Below, in pieces: positions 43,489 to 53,034 of a stretch of 64,000 nucleotides of DNA. Where the stretch lies: NCBI GenBank assembly GCA_024280945.1, contig JAMXLO010000143.1, forward strand, positions 1 through 64,000, written 5' to 3'. The DNA is from Acetobacteraceae bacterium. Lineage in GTDB: Bacteria > Pseudomonadota > Alphaproteobacteria > Acetobacterales > Acetobacteraceae. The notes beneath the pieces are model-generated. The model was not told where the DNA came from, ran no database searches, and worked only from the letters and a program-made list of their open reading frames with translations. Positions within the stretch are counted from its first letter, which is position 1. Each line of letters opens with the position of its first letter. The position numbers and the translations under genes are program-made.

Positions 43489-46400
43489 CTATTCCGCCGG
43501 CACCACGATCGGCGGGCGTTTGCCGGCAAGCCGTTCCAGCGCCAGGTACACCACCGGCGTGGTGTAGAGCGTCAGCATCTGCGACACGATCAGACCGCCG
43601 ATAATGGAAATGCCCAGCGGCTGCCGAAGTTCGGAGCCGGTGCCGAAAGCGACGGCGAGAGGCACCGCGCCGAGAAGCGCCGCCAGCGTGGTCATCATGA
43701 TCGGCCGAAAGCGCTCCAGGCACGCTTCGTGGATCGCCTGCTCCGGCGACAGGCCAAGCTGCCTTTCCGCCTCCAGGGCGAAGTCCACCAGCATGATGGC
43801 GTTCTTCTTGACGATCCCCATCAGCAGGATGATGCCGATCATTCCCATGATCGACAGATCGTTGCCGGTGATCAGCAGTGCGAGCAGCGCGCCAACGCCG
43901 GCCGACGGCAGCGTGGAAATGATCGTCAGCGGATGCAGCAGGCTCTCGTAGAGCACGCCAAGTACAATGTAGATCGAGATCAGCGCGGCGGCGATCAGCA
44001 ACGGCTGAGTCGCCAGCGACTGCTGCATGAATCGTGCGTTGCCGGCGAACTCGGTGCGCACATCCTCAGGCATCCGAAGCTCGCGCGTGGCGTCCTCCAC
44101 CGCCTTTTCGGCGTTGCCGAGTGACATCCCTGGTGCCAGGTTGAAGCTCAGCGTCGCCGCAGGAAACTGTCCCTGATGGCGAACAGCGAGTGGCGCTGTG
44201 CCACGCTCGAAATGCGCAACCGTTGACAGCGGCACCTGGCTGCCATTGCTCGCGCCGACATAGATGCGATCGAGCAGCGATGGATCCGTCTGCAGCTTCG
44301 GGTCGACTTCCAGCACCACCTTGTACTGGTTTCGCTGCGCGTAGATCGTCGAGATCTGCCGCTGCGAGTAGGCGTTGTTCAGAGCATTGTCGATTGCCGC
44401 GGTGTTGACCCCAAGACGCGCCGCCGCATCGCGATCGATCACCACGTTCACCTGCGGTCCAGCGCGATCCTGGTCCGACGTTACGTCGGCGATGCCGGGT
44501 GTGGCACGCAGCTTGTCCTGCAGGGCCAGCGCCCAGCGACGCAATTCATTGATGTCCTGCGTGACAATCGCATATTGGAACTGAGCGCCGCCCTGCCGGC
44601 CGCCACCGCGCAGATCCTGCGCCGAGAACAACGTGGTCTGCACACCGGCCACCTTCTCGAGCGGTTCACGCAGGCGCGCAATCACCGCCTCGGATGAAGC
44701 GCGACGTTCCGCCAGCGGCTTCAGGCTCACCGTCAGGAAGCCACGGTTGAGCGAACTCCAGCCGGCTGCCACACCGACATTGGAGCCGACCGCGGCAACC
44801 GCTGGGTCGGCAAGTATGACATCCACCGCGGCGCGCTGCCGCTCCTCCATCGCCTGAAAAGAGATGTCGGGTGACGCCTGGGTCGATCCGATGAGGATAC
44901 CGGTGTCCTGCAGCGGCAGGAAACCTTTCGGCAGCACGGTATAGAGGCGCACGGTCAACACGATGGTTGCAATTGTCACCAGAAGCATAAAAACCCGATG
45001 TTCCAGTGCCCAGCCGAGGGTAATGGCATAGAACCGCTGCGCAGCCTGAAAGCTGCGCTCCAGGCCAGCGTCGAGGCTGGCGAGCAGCCGGTTACGCGGT
45101 GGGGTGCGCAAGTCACCTCGCAGGTACTGCCCGCAGATCATCGGCGTCAGCGTAAGCGAGACCACGGCAGAGACGGCAATCGCCATCGCCATGGTCATGG
45201 CGAACTCATGGAACAGCCGTCCCATGATGCCGCCCATGAAGATCAGCGGGATGAACACCGCGACAAGCGAGATGCTGATCGATATAACGGTGAAGCCGAT
45301 CTGACGCGAGCCGATCATCGCCGCGCGCAAGCTATCGAGGCCGCGTTCGCGATGCCGCACGATATTCTCGATCATCACGATGGCATCGTCCACCACGAAG
45401 CCGACCGAAATGGTCAGCGCCATCAGCGAGAAGTTGTCCAGCATGTAACCCATGAACCACATGCCGGCGAGCGTGCCACAGATCGATAGCGGGACGGTGA
45501 CCGCGGCGGCGAGGGTCGGGATCAGCCGGCGCATGAACAGCAGCACAACCAGAAGAACCAACGCGATGGTGATCATCAGCGTGTACTGAACATCGGCGAC
45601 CGAGGCGCGAATCGTGGTGGTGCGATCGGATATGACGGTGAGATCGATATTGGCCGGCAGCCACTGCATCAGCTGCGGCAGCAGTTCTTTTATGCGATCC
45701 ACGGTCTCGATGACGTTGGCCCCAGCCTGCTTGGTGATGGTCAGCAGGATCGCCGGCTGCTTGCCGTTCCATGCAGCAAGCCGCGTGTTGGCGACACCAT
45801 TGATCACGGTTGCAACATCCGACAGTCGCAGGATGGCGCCGTTCCCAGCCTTCAGCACCAGAGGCGCATAGTCCTGCGCCTGCGACATCTGGCCGTTGAT
45901 GCCGATCGATTCAGCACGTGTCGGCCCCTGGATGCTGCCGGTCGGCTGCAGGACATTTGCACCTTTGATCGTGCTGTACACATCCTGTGCAGCAAGGCCG
46001 GCTGCCGCCAGGCGCCCAGGATCGAGCCTGACGCGGACAGCGGGCTTCTCGGCGCCGTTGACCGTCACCTGCGACACGCCCTCGGCCTGCGACAGCCGCT
46101 GCGCCAGGATCGTGTCGGCCGCATCGTAGATCTGCGCGGTGGTCAGCGTGTCGGATGACAGCGCGATGGTCATGATCGGCGCATCGGCGGGATTGAACTT
46201 GCGATAATACGGCCGCGTCGGCAGATCGGACGGCAGGTCGGTGATGGCGGCGTTGATCGCCGCCTGCACGTCGCGCGCGGCGCCGTCGATGTTACGGTCG
46301 ATGTCGAATTGCACGACGATCGAGCTGTTGCCGATCGAACTGGTGGACGTGATCTCGGTAACACCGGCGATTTCACCCAGCCGCCGCTCCAGCGGCGCGG

Positions 46401-46590
46401 CAACCGAGTTCGCCATCGTCTCGGGATCTGCGCCCGGCCGCGCCGCGATCACCACAATGGTGGGGATATCCACGCTTGGCAGTGCGGAAATCGGCAGGAA
46501 GCGATAGGCCACGATGCCGGACAACAGCAGCCCGAGCGACAGCAGGATGGTGGCGACCGGACGCGTGATGAACAGCGCGGAGAAGTGCAT
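43489..46590 (-). CDS. mdtC: RND efflux pump inner-membrane permease, MdtC-like
   Basis: A 1033-residue RND transporter (about 1030 is normal). ATG 46590 begins MHFSALFITRPVATILL, the usual RND start; the in-frame TTG 46608 is ignored. TM4 carries the proton-relay pair in VDDAIVMIENI; the first periplasmic loop (PGADPETMANSVAAPLERRLGE) and the second (GTAPLAVRHQGQFPAATLSFNLAPG) are typical of the MdtB/MdtC pair, whose subunits form mixed trimers. It exports drugs or bile-salt-like compounds with the MFP and outer-membrane partners upstream. 121 bases separate it from mdtB, holding a palindromic repeat. Confidence 0.93.
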   Translation of the reverse strand: MHFSALFITRPVATILLSLGLLLSGIVAYRFLPISALPSVDIPTIVVIAARPGADPETMANSVAAPLERRLGEIAGVTEITSTSSIGNSSIVVQFDIDRNIDGAARDVQAAINAAITDLPSDLPTRPYYRKFNPADAPIMTIALSSDTLTTAQIYDAADTILAQRLSQAEGVSQVTVNGAEKPAVRVRLDPGRLAAAGLAAQDVYSTIKGANVLQPTGSIQGPTRAESIGINGQMSQAQDYAPLVLKAGNGAILRLSDVATVINGVANTRLAAWNGKQPAILLTITKQAGANVIETVDRIKELLPQLMQWLPANIDLTVISDRTTTIRASVADVQYTLMITIALVLLVVLLFMRRLIPTLAAAVTVPLSICGTLAGMWFMGYMLDNFSLMALTISVGFVVDDAIVMIENIVRHRERGLDSLRAAMIGSRQIGFTVISISISLVAVFIPLIFMGGIMGRLFHEFAMTMAMAIAVSAVVSLTLTPMICGQYLRGDLRTPPRNRLLASLDAGLERSFQAAQRFYAITLGWALEHRVFMLLVTIATIVLTVRLYTVLPKGFLPLQDTGILIGSTQASPDISFQAMEERQRAAVDVILADPAVAAVGSNVGVAAGWSSLNRGFLTVSLKPLAERRASSEAVIARLREPLEKVAGVQTTLFSAQDLRGGGRQGGAQFQYAIVTQDINELRRWALALQDKLRATPGIADVTSDQDRAGPQVNVVIDRDAAARLGVNTAAIDNALNNAYSQRQISTIYAQRNQYKVVLEVDPKLQTDPSLLDRIYVGASNGSQVPLSTVAHFERGTAPLAVRHQGQFPAATLSFNLAPGMSLGNAEKAVEDATRELRMPEDVRTEFAGNARFMQQSLATQPLLIAAALISIYIVLGVLYESLLHPLTIISTLPSAGVGALLALLITGNDLSIMGMIGIILLMGIVKKNAIMLVDFALEAERQLGLSPEQAIHEACLERFRPIMMTTLAALLGAVPLAVAFGTGSELRQPLGISIIGGLIVSQMLTLYTTPVVYLALERLAGKRPPIVVPAE

Positions 46591-46610
46591 CAGTGGCCGC
46601 GGCGACAATC

Positions 46611-46695
46611 GTCATCCCGGGCGGCGAAGCCGACCCGGGATCCAGTGAGGCCGCAACTGGATCCCGGATCGACGCTCCGCGCCGTCCGGGATGAC
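46611..46695. repeat. GTCATCCCGG-type nested palindrome
   Basis: GTCATCCCGG at 46611-46620 is the inverse of CCGGGATGAC at 46686-46695; inside, CCGGGATCCAGT pairs with ACTGGATCCCGG. It lies between mdtB and mdtC. The same layout (GTCATYCCCG, GGGATCCAG-like inner arms, GGGATGAC end) occurs at 58710-58790, so it is a dispersed repeat family of extragenic palindromes. Confidence 0.75.
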
Positions 46696-46711
46696 GTAAA
46701 GGAGCGCGGCA

Positions 46712-49700
46712 TCACTCCGCCGGCTCCAGTCGCGCGCGCCCCTGCGAGAAACGCTGCCGCAGCCGCTCGAACGCCAGATAGATCGCCGGCGTGGTGTAGA
46801 GTGTCAGGAACTGGCTCAGCAGCAGTCCGCCGATGATCGTGATGCCAAGCGGCGAACGCAGCTCCGATCCCGCACCGCGCTCCAGAACCAGCGGCAGCGC
46901 CCCGAGCAGTGCCGCCATCGTGGTCATCATGATCGGCCGGAAGCGCAGCAGGCACGCTTCGCGGATCGCCTCCAACGGTGATGCGCCGCGTGTGCGTTCG
47001 GCTTCGATGGCGAAATCCACCATCATGATCGCGTTCTTTTTCACGATGCCCATCAGCAGCACGATGCCGACCAGCGCCACCAGCGACAGATCCATGCCGC
47101 ACAGCATCAGCGCCAGCAGCGCACCGATCCCGGCGGATGGCAGCGTGGACAGAATGGTGACCGGGTGGATCCAGCTCTCGTACAGCACGCCAAGCACGAT
47201 GTAGATCACCACCAGCGCGGCCAGGATCAGCCACGGTTCCGCGCTGAGCGATTTCTGAAACTCGGCCGCATCGCCCGCATAGCTGCCGGAAATCGTCTCC
47301 GGCATCCCGATCTCCTTCTCTGCCGCGGCGATCGCCCGCACGGCATTGCTCAGCGAGTATCCTGGCGCCAGATCGAAGCTCAGCGTCACCGCGGGGAATT
47401 GCTCCTGGTGCGTCACCACCAGTGGTGCCACCGTTCGCGTGACCGTGGCGATCTCGGACAATGGAACCTGAACGTCATTGGAGCCGGGCACACGCAGCAG
47501 GCGCAGGAAGTTTGGATCGGCCTGCCACGCCGGGGTGGCTTCCAGCACCACCCGGTACTGGTTGGCCTGGCCGAAGATGGTGGAGATCTGCCGCTGGCCG
47601 AACGAGTCGTACAACGTATCCTGGATCGCCTGCATCGAAACGCCGAGACGCAGAGCGGCGTCGCGATCCACGTTGATGTACGTTCGGAAACCATCGTTCT
47701 GCTGGTCGGTGGCGACGTTCATCAACGCCGGCTCCTCCGACAGCCGCTTCAGCAGCTTCGGGCCCCAAAGCGCCAGCTCGGCGGGATCGGTATCGACCAG
47801 CGTGTACTGAAACTGCGTACGGCTGATGCGCGTGCCGATCTGAATGTCCTGCACCGGCTGGAAGAACGCGGTGATACCCGGGATGCCCGCGATCGCCTGC
47901 TGCATGCGAGCGATGACCAACGATACGGCATCGCGTTCGCGGATCGGCTTCAAGGCGATCGTCAACCGACCCGTGTTCGGTGTGGCGTTGATTGTGCCAG
48001 CCCCGACGAACGATACCACCCCACTGACGGCGGGATCGCGCTCGACGATCTGCGCCACCTTGGTCTGCAGTTCGACGAGGCGCGGGATAGAGGTGTTCTG
48101 CGCGGCCTCGGTCACCGCGACCAGCACGCCGGTGTCCTGCTGCGGCAGGAAGCCCTTGGGCACCACGGCGTAGAGCCCGATCGTGCCGACCAGGGTGGCG
48201 ACGCTGACCACCAGTACCAAGGGCTGATGCCGGAAGGTCCAATCCAGGCTGCGTCGATAGCCGGTCAGCAGCGCGTTGAAACCAGCCTCGCTGATGCGCG
48301 CGATGCGGCCCGGATGTTGGTCGCTTGCCGGTCGCAGAATCTGGCCGCACATCATCGGCGTCAGGGTGAGCGAAATGACCGCGGAGACGATCACTGCGAC
48401 CGACAGGGTGACGGAGAACTCCGAGAACAACCGCCCGACCACACCGCCCATGAACAGCAGCGGAATGAACACCGCGATCAGCGACACGGTGAGCGAGATG
48501 ATGGTGAAGCCGATCTGTGCCGCGCCGCGATAGGCCGCGGCAAGAGGATGCATACCCTGCTCGATATAGCGAACGATGTTCTCGATCATCACGATCGCAT
48601 CGTCGACGACAAACCCGGTCGCAATCGTCAGTGCCATCAAGGAAAGGTTGTCTATGGCGTAGCCAAGTTGCTGCATGACGCCAAACGTGCCGACCAGCGA
48701 CAGCGGCAGCGCGATCGCCGGGATGAACGTGGCGCGCGGCGAGCGCAGGAACAGAAAAATCACTGCCACGACCAGCAGCACCGACATGATCAGGGTGATC
48801 TGCACATCCCGCACCGATGCGCGGATCGTCTCGGTGCGATCGGTGACGATGGTGAGCCTGATGCCGGACGGAATGGCCGCCTGCAATCGTGGCAGCGCCT
48901 GTTTCACCAGTTGCACCGTCTGCACGATGTTGGCGCCCGGCTGGCGCTGGATATCGAGCACGGCCGCCGGCTGATCCTTGTACCAGGCGGCGACGCGGTC
49001 GTTCTCCACGCCCGCGATCACGTCGCCCACATCGGACAGCCGCACCGCCGCGCTGTTGCGCCAGGCGATCACCAGATTGCGGTAAGCCGAGGCATCGACC
49101 AGCTGGTCGTTGGCTCCCAGCGCGAAGGCCAGCCGCGAGCCGTCGAAGCCGCCCTTGGCACCGTTGACATTGGCGTTGGCGACCGCCGTGCGCACGTCCT
49201 CCATCGAGATGCCATAGGCGGCGAGACGCGCCGGATCGACGCGCACGCGCACCGCCGGACGCAAGCCGCCCTGCACGGTGACGCGCCCGACGCCGGTGAT
49301 CTCGGATAGTTTCGGCTGCAACAACGTGTCGGCGGCATCGCTCACCACGTCGATCGGCAGGGAATCGGATGTCAGCGCGAGCGTCAGGATTGGCGCGTCC
49401 GCCGGATTCACCTTGGCGTAGACCGGCGGATAGGGAAGGTTGGCCGGCAAAGTTCCGGCGGCGGCATTGATCGCCGCCTGCACGTCCTGTGCAGCCGAAT
49501 CCATGCTGCGGTTCAGATTGAACTGCAGGGTGATCTGGCTGGTCCGCTCAGAACTTTGCGAGGTCATGGTGACCAGGCCGGGGATCTGTCCGAACTGGCG
49601 TTCCAAGGAGGCGGTGATCAGAGTCTCGATCGTCTCCGGGCTGGCGCCTGGCAGCTGGGTGGTCACCAGTATGGTGGGGAAGTCGACTTCGGGCAGCGCC

Positions 49701-49804
49701 GAGACCGGCAATGCGCGATAGCCCAGTGCGCCGGCAAGCAATATGGCGATTGCCAGCAGCCAGGTCGCAATCGGCCGGGCGATGAACGGGGCGGAGATGC
49801 TCAT
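46712..49804 (-). CDS. mdtB: RND efflux pump inner-membrane permease, MdtB-like
   Basis: A 1030-residue RND transporter whose N-terminus MSISAPFIARPIATWLL, followed by LPVSALPEVDFPTI and ASPETIETLITASLERQFGQIPGL, is close to MdtB of enteric bacteria. VDDAIVMIENI in TM4 holds the proton-relay Asp pair. ATG 49804 is used because a GTG at 49825 falls in a GC-rich repeat. It overlaps neither neighbour: 95 bases from the MFP gene and 121 from mdtC. Order MFP-MdtB-MdtC matches the E. coli operon. Confidence 0.93.
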   Translation of the reverse strand: MSISAPFIARPIATWLLAIAILLAGALGYRALPVSALPEVDFPTILVTTQLPGASPETIETLITASLERQFGQIPGLVTMTSQSSERTSQITLQFNLNRSMDSAAQDVQAAINAAAGTLPANLPYPPVYAKVNPADAPILTLALTSDSLPIDVVSDAADTLLQPKLSEITGVGRVTVQGGLRPAVRVRVDPARLAAYGISMEDVRTAVANANVNGAKGGFDGSRLAFALGANDQLVDASAYRNLVIAWRNSAAVRLSDVGDVIAGVENDRVAAWYKDQPAAVLDIQRQPGANIVQTVQLVKQALPRLQAAIPSGIRLTIVTDRTETIRASVRDVQITLIMSVLLVVAVIFLFLRSPRATFIPAIALPLSLVGTFGVMQQLGYAIDNLSLMALTIATGFVVDDAIVMIENIVRYIEQGMHPLAAAYRGAAQIGFTIISLTVSLIAVFIPLLFMGGVVGRLFSEFSVTLSVAVIVSAVISLTLTPMMCGQILRPASDQHPGRIARISEAGFNALLTGYRRSLDWTFRHQPLVLVVSVATLVGTIGLYAVVPKGFLPQQDTGVLVAVTEAAQNTSIPRLVELQTKVAQIVERDPAVSGVVSFVGAGTINATPNTGRLTIALKPIRERDAVSLVIARMQQAIAGIPGITAFFQPVQDIQIGTRISRTQFQYTLVDTDPAELALWGPKLLKRLSEEPALMNVATDQQNDGFRTYINVDRDAALRLGVSMQAIQDTLYDSFGQRQISTIFGQANQYRVVLEATPAWQADPNFLRLLRVPGSNDVQVPLSEIATVTRTVAPLVVTHQEQFPAVTLSFDLAPGYSLSNAVRAIAAAEKEIGMPETISGSYAGDAAEFQKSLSAEPWLILAALVVIYIVLGVLYESWIHPVTILSTLPSAGIGALLALMLCGMDLSLVALVGIVLLMGIVKKNAIMMVDFAIEAERTRGASPLEAIREACLLRFRPIMMTTMAALLGALPLVLERGAGSELRSPLGITIIGGLLLSQFLTLYTTPAIYLAFERLRQRFSQGRARLEPAE

Positions 49805-49823
49805 CGGGATGGCAACACACAGC

Positions 49824-49884
49824 ACCCCCCCTCCCCTTGCGGGAGGAGCCTGCCCCGGACTTGATCCGGGGAGGCGGGGGGAGG
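49824..49884. repeat. GC-rich extragenic palindrome, variant A
   Basis: Contains CCCCCTCCCCTTGCGGGAGG, a 20-base string identical to one at 56814-56833, then CCCCGGA CTTGA TCCGGGG as a second dyad. It lies between the MFP and MdtB genes. Confidence 0.65.
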
Positions 49885-49899
49885 GGGTCTACCCACCGT

Positions 49900-51162
49900 T
49901 CACCCTGGCGCCCCGGCCTGGCGACGTCTGGTCCCGGGTGCCGTCGGCTGATCGGTGGTGGGTGAGCGGCCCGGAGCCACCGGCTGCACGATCGTCACCT
50001 TGCTGGTCTCGTTCAGGCGCGATGCCCCATCCACCACGACCGTGTCGCCGGGCTTCACGCCCTCGCTGATGATGCTCGCCTGCTCGTCCTCGTGCCCGAC
50101 CCTGACGTCGCGACGCGTCACCGAATTGTCCGGATTGACCACGTAGACAAAGGTGCTGCGCGGCCCACGCTGCACCGCGGCCGGCGGCACCACCACGGCA
50201 TCCTTCGCGGTGTCCACCTGCACGCGTGCGCCGACGAAGGCGCCAGGCCACAGCCGATGCTCGGGATTCGCAAATGTCGCCTTCAGCTTGATCGTGCCGG
50301 TGGTCGGATCGACCTGATTGTCCAGCACCGTCAGCGTGCCGGTGTCCAGCAATCCCGCCCGACCGCTGACTGTGCCTTGCGGAAAGGCAAGCACCTTCGC
50401 CGGTCCCTGGCTCATCGCCTTCGCCACCTGCGCCAGGGTCTGCTGCGGTAGCGTGAACACCACCGAGATCGGCTGCAACTGCGTGATCACGACAAGGCCG
50501 GTCGTATCTGACGCATGCACGATATTTCCTGGGTCAACCTGGCGCATGCCGGTGCGACCGTCGAGCGGCGAGGTGATCGTGGTGTAGCTGAGTTGCGTGC
50601 GCGCGTTGTCGATCTGCGCCTGGTCCTGCCTGACAAGGGCTTCGTTCTGCGCCACCTGAGCACGCGCCGTATCGGCCTGCTGCGCAGATGTGTAATTGTT
50701 GGCAGCAAGCTTGGTGTAGCGCGCAAGGTCGAGCCGCGCGTTCGCCAGCATCGCCTCGTCCTGCGCCTTCTTCGCCACTGCCTGATCGTAGGCCGCCTGA
50801 TAGGTCCGCGGATCGATCTGCGCCAGCACGTCGCCCTTCTTCACGTCCTGCCCCTCGGTGAAGTTCACCGAGATCAGCGGCCCGTCCACCATGAGCTTCA
50901 CGGTGACCATGTTGAACGCCTGCACGGTGCCCAGCGCATCGAGGAAGATGGGCACGTCCTTCTGCTCGGCCGACGCGACGAGGACAGGAATCGGTTCGTT
51001 GGCGTTGCGATTCCGCGCCGCCTGCCTGGTGCTGTCCGCGGGCCAGAACCAGATCGCGTAGCCGATCCCGGCAAGCACCAACGCACACAGCACAGCCATC
51101 AGCCATCGGCGGGTCCGTGGCCGCGTCACGACATCGGCAGGTTCGCGGGTCAGGGCATCCAT
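49900..51162 (-). CDS. mdtA: RND periplasmic adaptor (membrane fusion protein), MdtA-like
   Basis: A 420-residue adaptor. One N-terminal helix (about 23-43, MAVLCALVLAGIGYAIWFW) anchors it; the lipoyl half-motifs (QKDVPIFLDALGTVQAFN, VNFTEGQDVKKGDVLAQIDP), the alpha-hairpin (AYDQAVAKKAQDEAMLANA to QIDNARTQLSY), and the beta-barrel and MP domains follow. ATG 51162 is supported by the usual length; the in-frame ATG 51252 lies inside a palindromic repeat. It bridges MdtB/MdtC to the outer-membrane factor. A pair of palindromic elements starts 12 bases upstream of the ATG. Confidence 0.92.
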   Translation of the reverse strand: MDALTREPADVVTRPRTRRWLMAVLCALVLAGIGYAIWFWPADSTRQAARNRNANEPIPVLVASAEQKDVPIFLDALGTVQAFNMVTVKLMVDGPLISVNFTEGQDVKKGDVLAQIDPRTYQAAYDQAVAKKAQDEAMLANARLDLARYTKLAANNYTSAQQADTARAQVAQNEALVRQDQAQIDNARTQLSYTTITSPLDGRTGMRQVDPGNIVHASDTTGLVVITQLQPISVVFTLPQQTLAQVAKAMSQGPAKVLAFPQGTVSGRAGLLDTGTLTVLDNQVDPTTGTIKLKATFANPEHRLWPGAFVGARVQVDTAKDAVVVPPAAVQRGPRSTFVYVVNPDNSVTRRDVRVGHEDEQASIISEGVKPGDTVVVDGASRLNETSKVTIVQPVAPGRSPTTDQPTAPGTRRRQAGAPG

Positions 51163-51174
51163 ATCATATCTCGG

Positions 51175-51249
51175 CTCGTGTCCCGATACGAAAGTTCGTC
51201 GCATTCTGGATCGGCACCCCACGAATTTTCGAATCGAAAAGGACACGAG
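51175..51249. repeat. Palindromic element, sub-type 2
   Basis: A 75-bp palindrome with ends CTCGTGTCC and GGACACGAG. Reading inwards from the left: CCGATACGAAAGTTCGTCGCA, matching the right arm of the 25117-25191 element (CCGATTCGGAAGTCCGTCGCA) with four changes. The boundary is CTCG rather than CTAG, so the edges have drifted. It lies 12 bases upstream of the adaptor start codon. Confidence 0.75.
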
Positions 51250-51263
51250 CAAAACCAGGGCTA

Positions 51264-51340
51264 CTAGTGTGGTACTCGGTTCCGAAGTCCGCTATCGCGG
51301 CGGCTTCAAACTGTGGCGGACTTCGGAACCACCACACTAG
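51264..51340. repeat. Palindromic element, sub-type 1, CTAG-bounded
   Basis: A 77-bp palindrome from CTAGTGTGGT to ACCACACTAG with inner arms GGTTCCGAAGTCCGC and GCGGACTTCGGAACC, identical to the cores of 25023-25103. It is 14 bp from the sub-type 2 copy at 51175. At 25 kb the two sub-types stand in the opposite order. The pair separates the outer-membrane factor gene from the rest of the pump operon. Confidence 0.8.
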
Positions 51341-51381
51341 CGAAGCGCGATATCGTGACGAGATTGCGGTCTGCCAACGTA

Positions 51382-52893
51382 TCACCGCACGTTTCCCCCG
51401 ACGGGAAGCGCAAAGCCACCGGGTACCGTCCCCGGTCGCAGGCCGGGAAACTGGTCCTCGATCGGTCCCGTTGGCTCGATCCAGCCACCTCCGAGCGCCT
51501 TGTAGACGCTCAGCAACGCCTGGAATCGCGCCAGCCGCACCTGGTACAGGGTATCCTGCGCCGTGAACAACGTGGTCTCGGCCTGCAGCACGGTGGTCAC
51601 ATCGACCGTGCCGGCCTGCATCTGGGCCCGTGCTATGTCGGCGGCGCGTTGCGCCGTCTCCACCGCCCGGCGCTGCAGCGCCTCCTGCTCGGTCGCGAGG
51701 CGCCAGGCGGTCAGGCCATTCTCGACATCGGTAAGCGCCTGCACGACTGCCTTGCGATAGTCGGCCAGCAGTTCGTCGTAGCGTCCCTTGCTCTGTTCCA
51801 GTTGGCCGCGCAACACGCCCGCATCGAACAGCGGCTGAGTGAGGCCGGCCGCGAGGGCGATCGCAGTACCTCCCGGCGTGAACAGCGTGCTCAGCGCCGC
51901 GTTGGCAAAGCCGTATGATCCGGTCAGTTGGACGGCAGGAAAGAACGCAGCGCGCGCCAGCTTGATATCGAAATTCGCTGCCACGAGCTGTGCCTCGGCC
52001 GCCGCTACGTCCGGACGGCGCTGCAACAGGGCGGATGGCAGACCGGGCGCCACCGGCGGCAGTGCCAATGCATCGAGTGAGCCTGGCCGCACGGTGACCG
52101 CCTCCGGCGGCCGCCCGATCAGGATGCCCAGCCCAATCAGTTCCTGTTCCATTTGGCTCCGCAGTCCCGGCACCACCGCACGCTCTTGCGCAACCAGCGA
52201 CTCCTGCTGTGCGACATCGAGGGCGCTCGCGGTTCCCGCATCGAGGCGCCCGCGGATTACCGCAAGCGTCTGCTCCGCGTCGGCCAGGTTGCGCTGCGCG
52301 ACGACGATGCGGTCAGCCAATGCGAGCGCAGTGAACCAGGCGTTGGCGACGTTGGTGACGACGGTCAGCGCAACCACCTGCTGGTCGAACCGGCTGAACA
52401 CCGCGCTCGCTTTCGCCGCCTCCACTCCGGCCCGGTTCTTGCCCCAGAAATCTGCCTCATAAGCGATATTCACCGGTGTCAGGCTGTAGCTGTGGATGTC
52501 GATCGTCGAGGTGGTGTTGCCGCTGCGCGTGCCGCCGGTGAAGCCGGCGCGCGTGATGCCGGTCTGCCGCCAACTCGCATTTGCGGTCGCGTCCACCGTC
52601 GGCAGCATGGACGCTCCGGCAATGCGCACCTGCGCGTCGGCCTGTCGGATGCGAGCGATCGCCGCCTCGATGTCGAAGTTCTGTGCCCGCGCCTGTTCGA
52701 TGAGCGAGTCGAGTTCGGCAGACTTGAAGCCGCGCCACCAATCCTCCGAAGGCCAGGCCTCGGTTGCGGTCGTCTCCGTTGCCCGGAACTGGACCGGCAT
52801 TTCAAGTTGCGGTCGCACATAGTCGGGGCCGAGATCACAGGCGGATAGCAAGGCAGCGCAGCACAGGCCACCGAGCCTGATAACGTGGCTCAT
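51382..52893 (-). CDS. Outer membrane efflux lipoprotein (NodT/OprM family)
   Basis: A 503-residue lipoprotein: signal MSHVIRLGGLCCAALLSAC (Cys19, lipobox LLSAC), then DLGPDYVRPQLEMP, the typical N-terminus of the NodT family, and two long helical repeats with QARAQNFDIEAAIARIRQADAQVRIAG and LYQVRLARFQALLSVYKALGGGW at the end. It forms the outer-membrane channel of the RND pump. It is first in the operon, 219 bases from the adaptor gene because of the palindromic insertion. Confidence 0.92.
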   Translation of the reverse strand: MSHVIRLGGLCCAALLSACDLGPDYVRPQLEMPVQFRATETTATEAWPSEDWWRGFKSAELDSLIEQARAQNFDIEAAIARIRQADAQVRIAGASMLPTVDATANASWRQTGITRAGFTGGTRSGNTTSTIDIHSYSLTPVNIAYEADFWGKNRAGVEAAKASAVFSRFDQQVVALTVVTNVANAWFTALALADRIVVAQRNLADAEQTLAVIRGRLDAGTASALDVAQQESLVAQERAVVPGLRSQMEQELIGLGILIGRPPEAVTVRPGSLDALALPPVAPGLPSALLQRRPDVAAAEAQLVAANFDIKLARAAFFPAVQLTGSYGFANAALSTLFTPGGTAIALAAGLTQPLFDAGVLRGQLEQSKGRYDELLADYRKAVVQALTDVENGLTAWRLATEQEALQRRAVETAQRAADIARAQMQAGTVDVTTVLQAETTLFTAQDTLYQVRLARFQALLSVYKALGGGWIEPTGPIEDQFPGLRPGTVPGGFALPVGGNVR

Positions 52894-53034
52894 GGCAGGG
52901 TCGCCGCCAGGTTCGCCTCGCGGGCATCGAACATCGCTTGGTCACTAGCACGGTCCGCGGTCTGTGCCATTTGCGTGTAACGGCGGTATGTCGGGACCGT
53001 GTCGATAGCTCTCCCGCCGGCAAGGCCCTCTTGG

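Noticed and set aside
47165-49309. 714-codon plus-strand open frame
   Set aside because: It is antisense to the MdtB-like gene, rich in Arg/Gln/His as expected for a frame shadow, and has no signal or domain.
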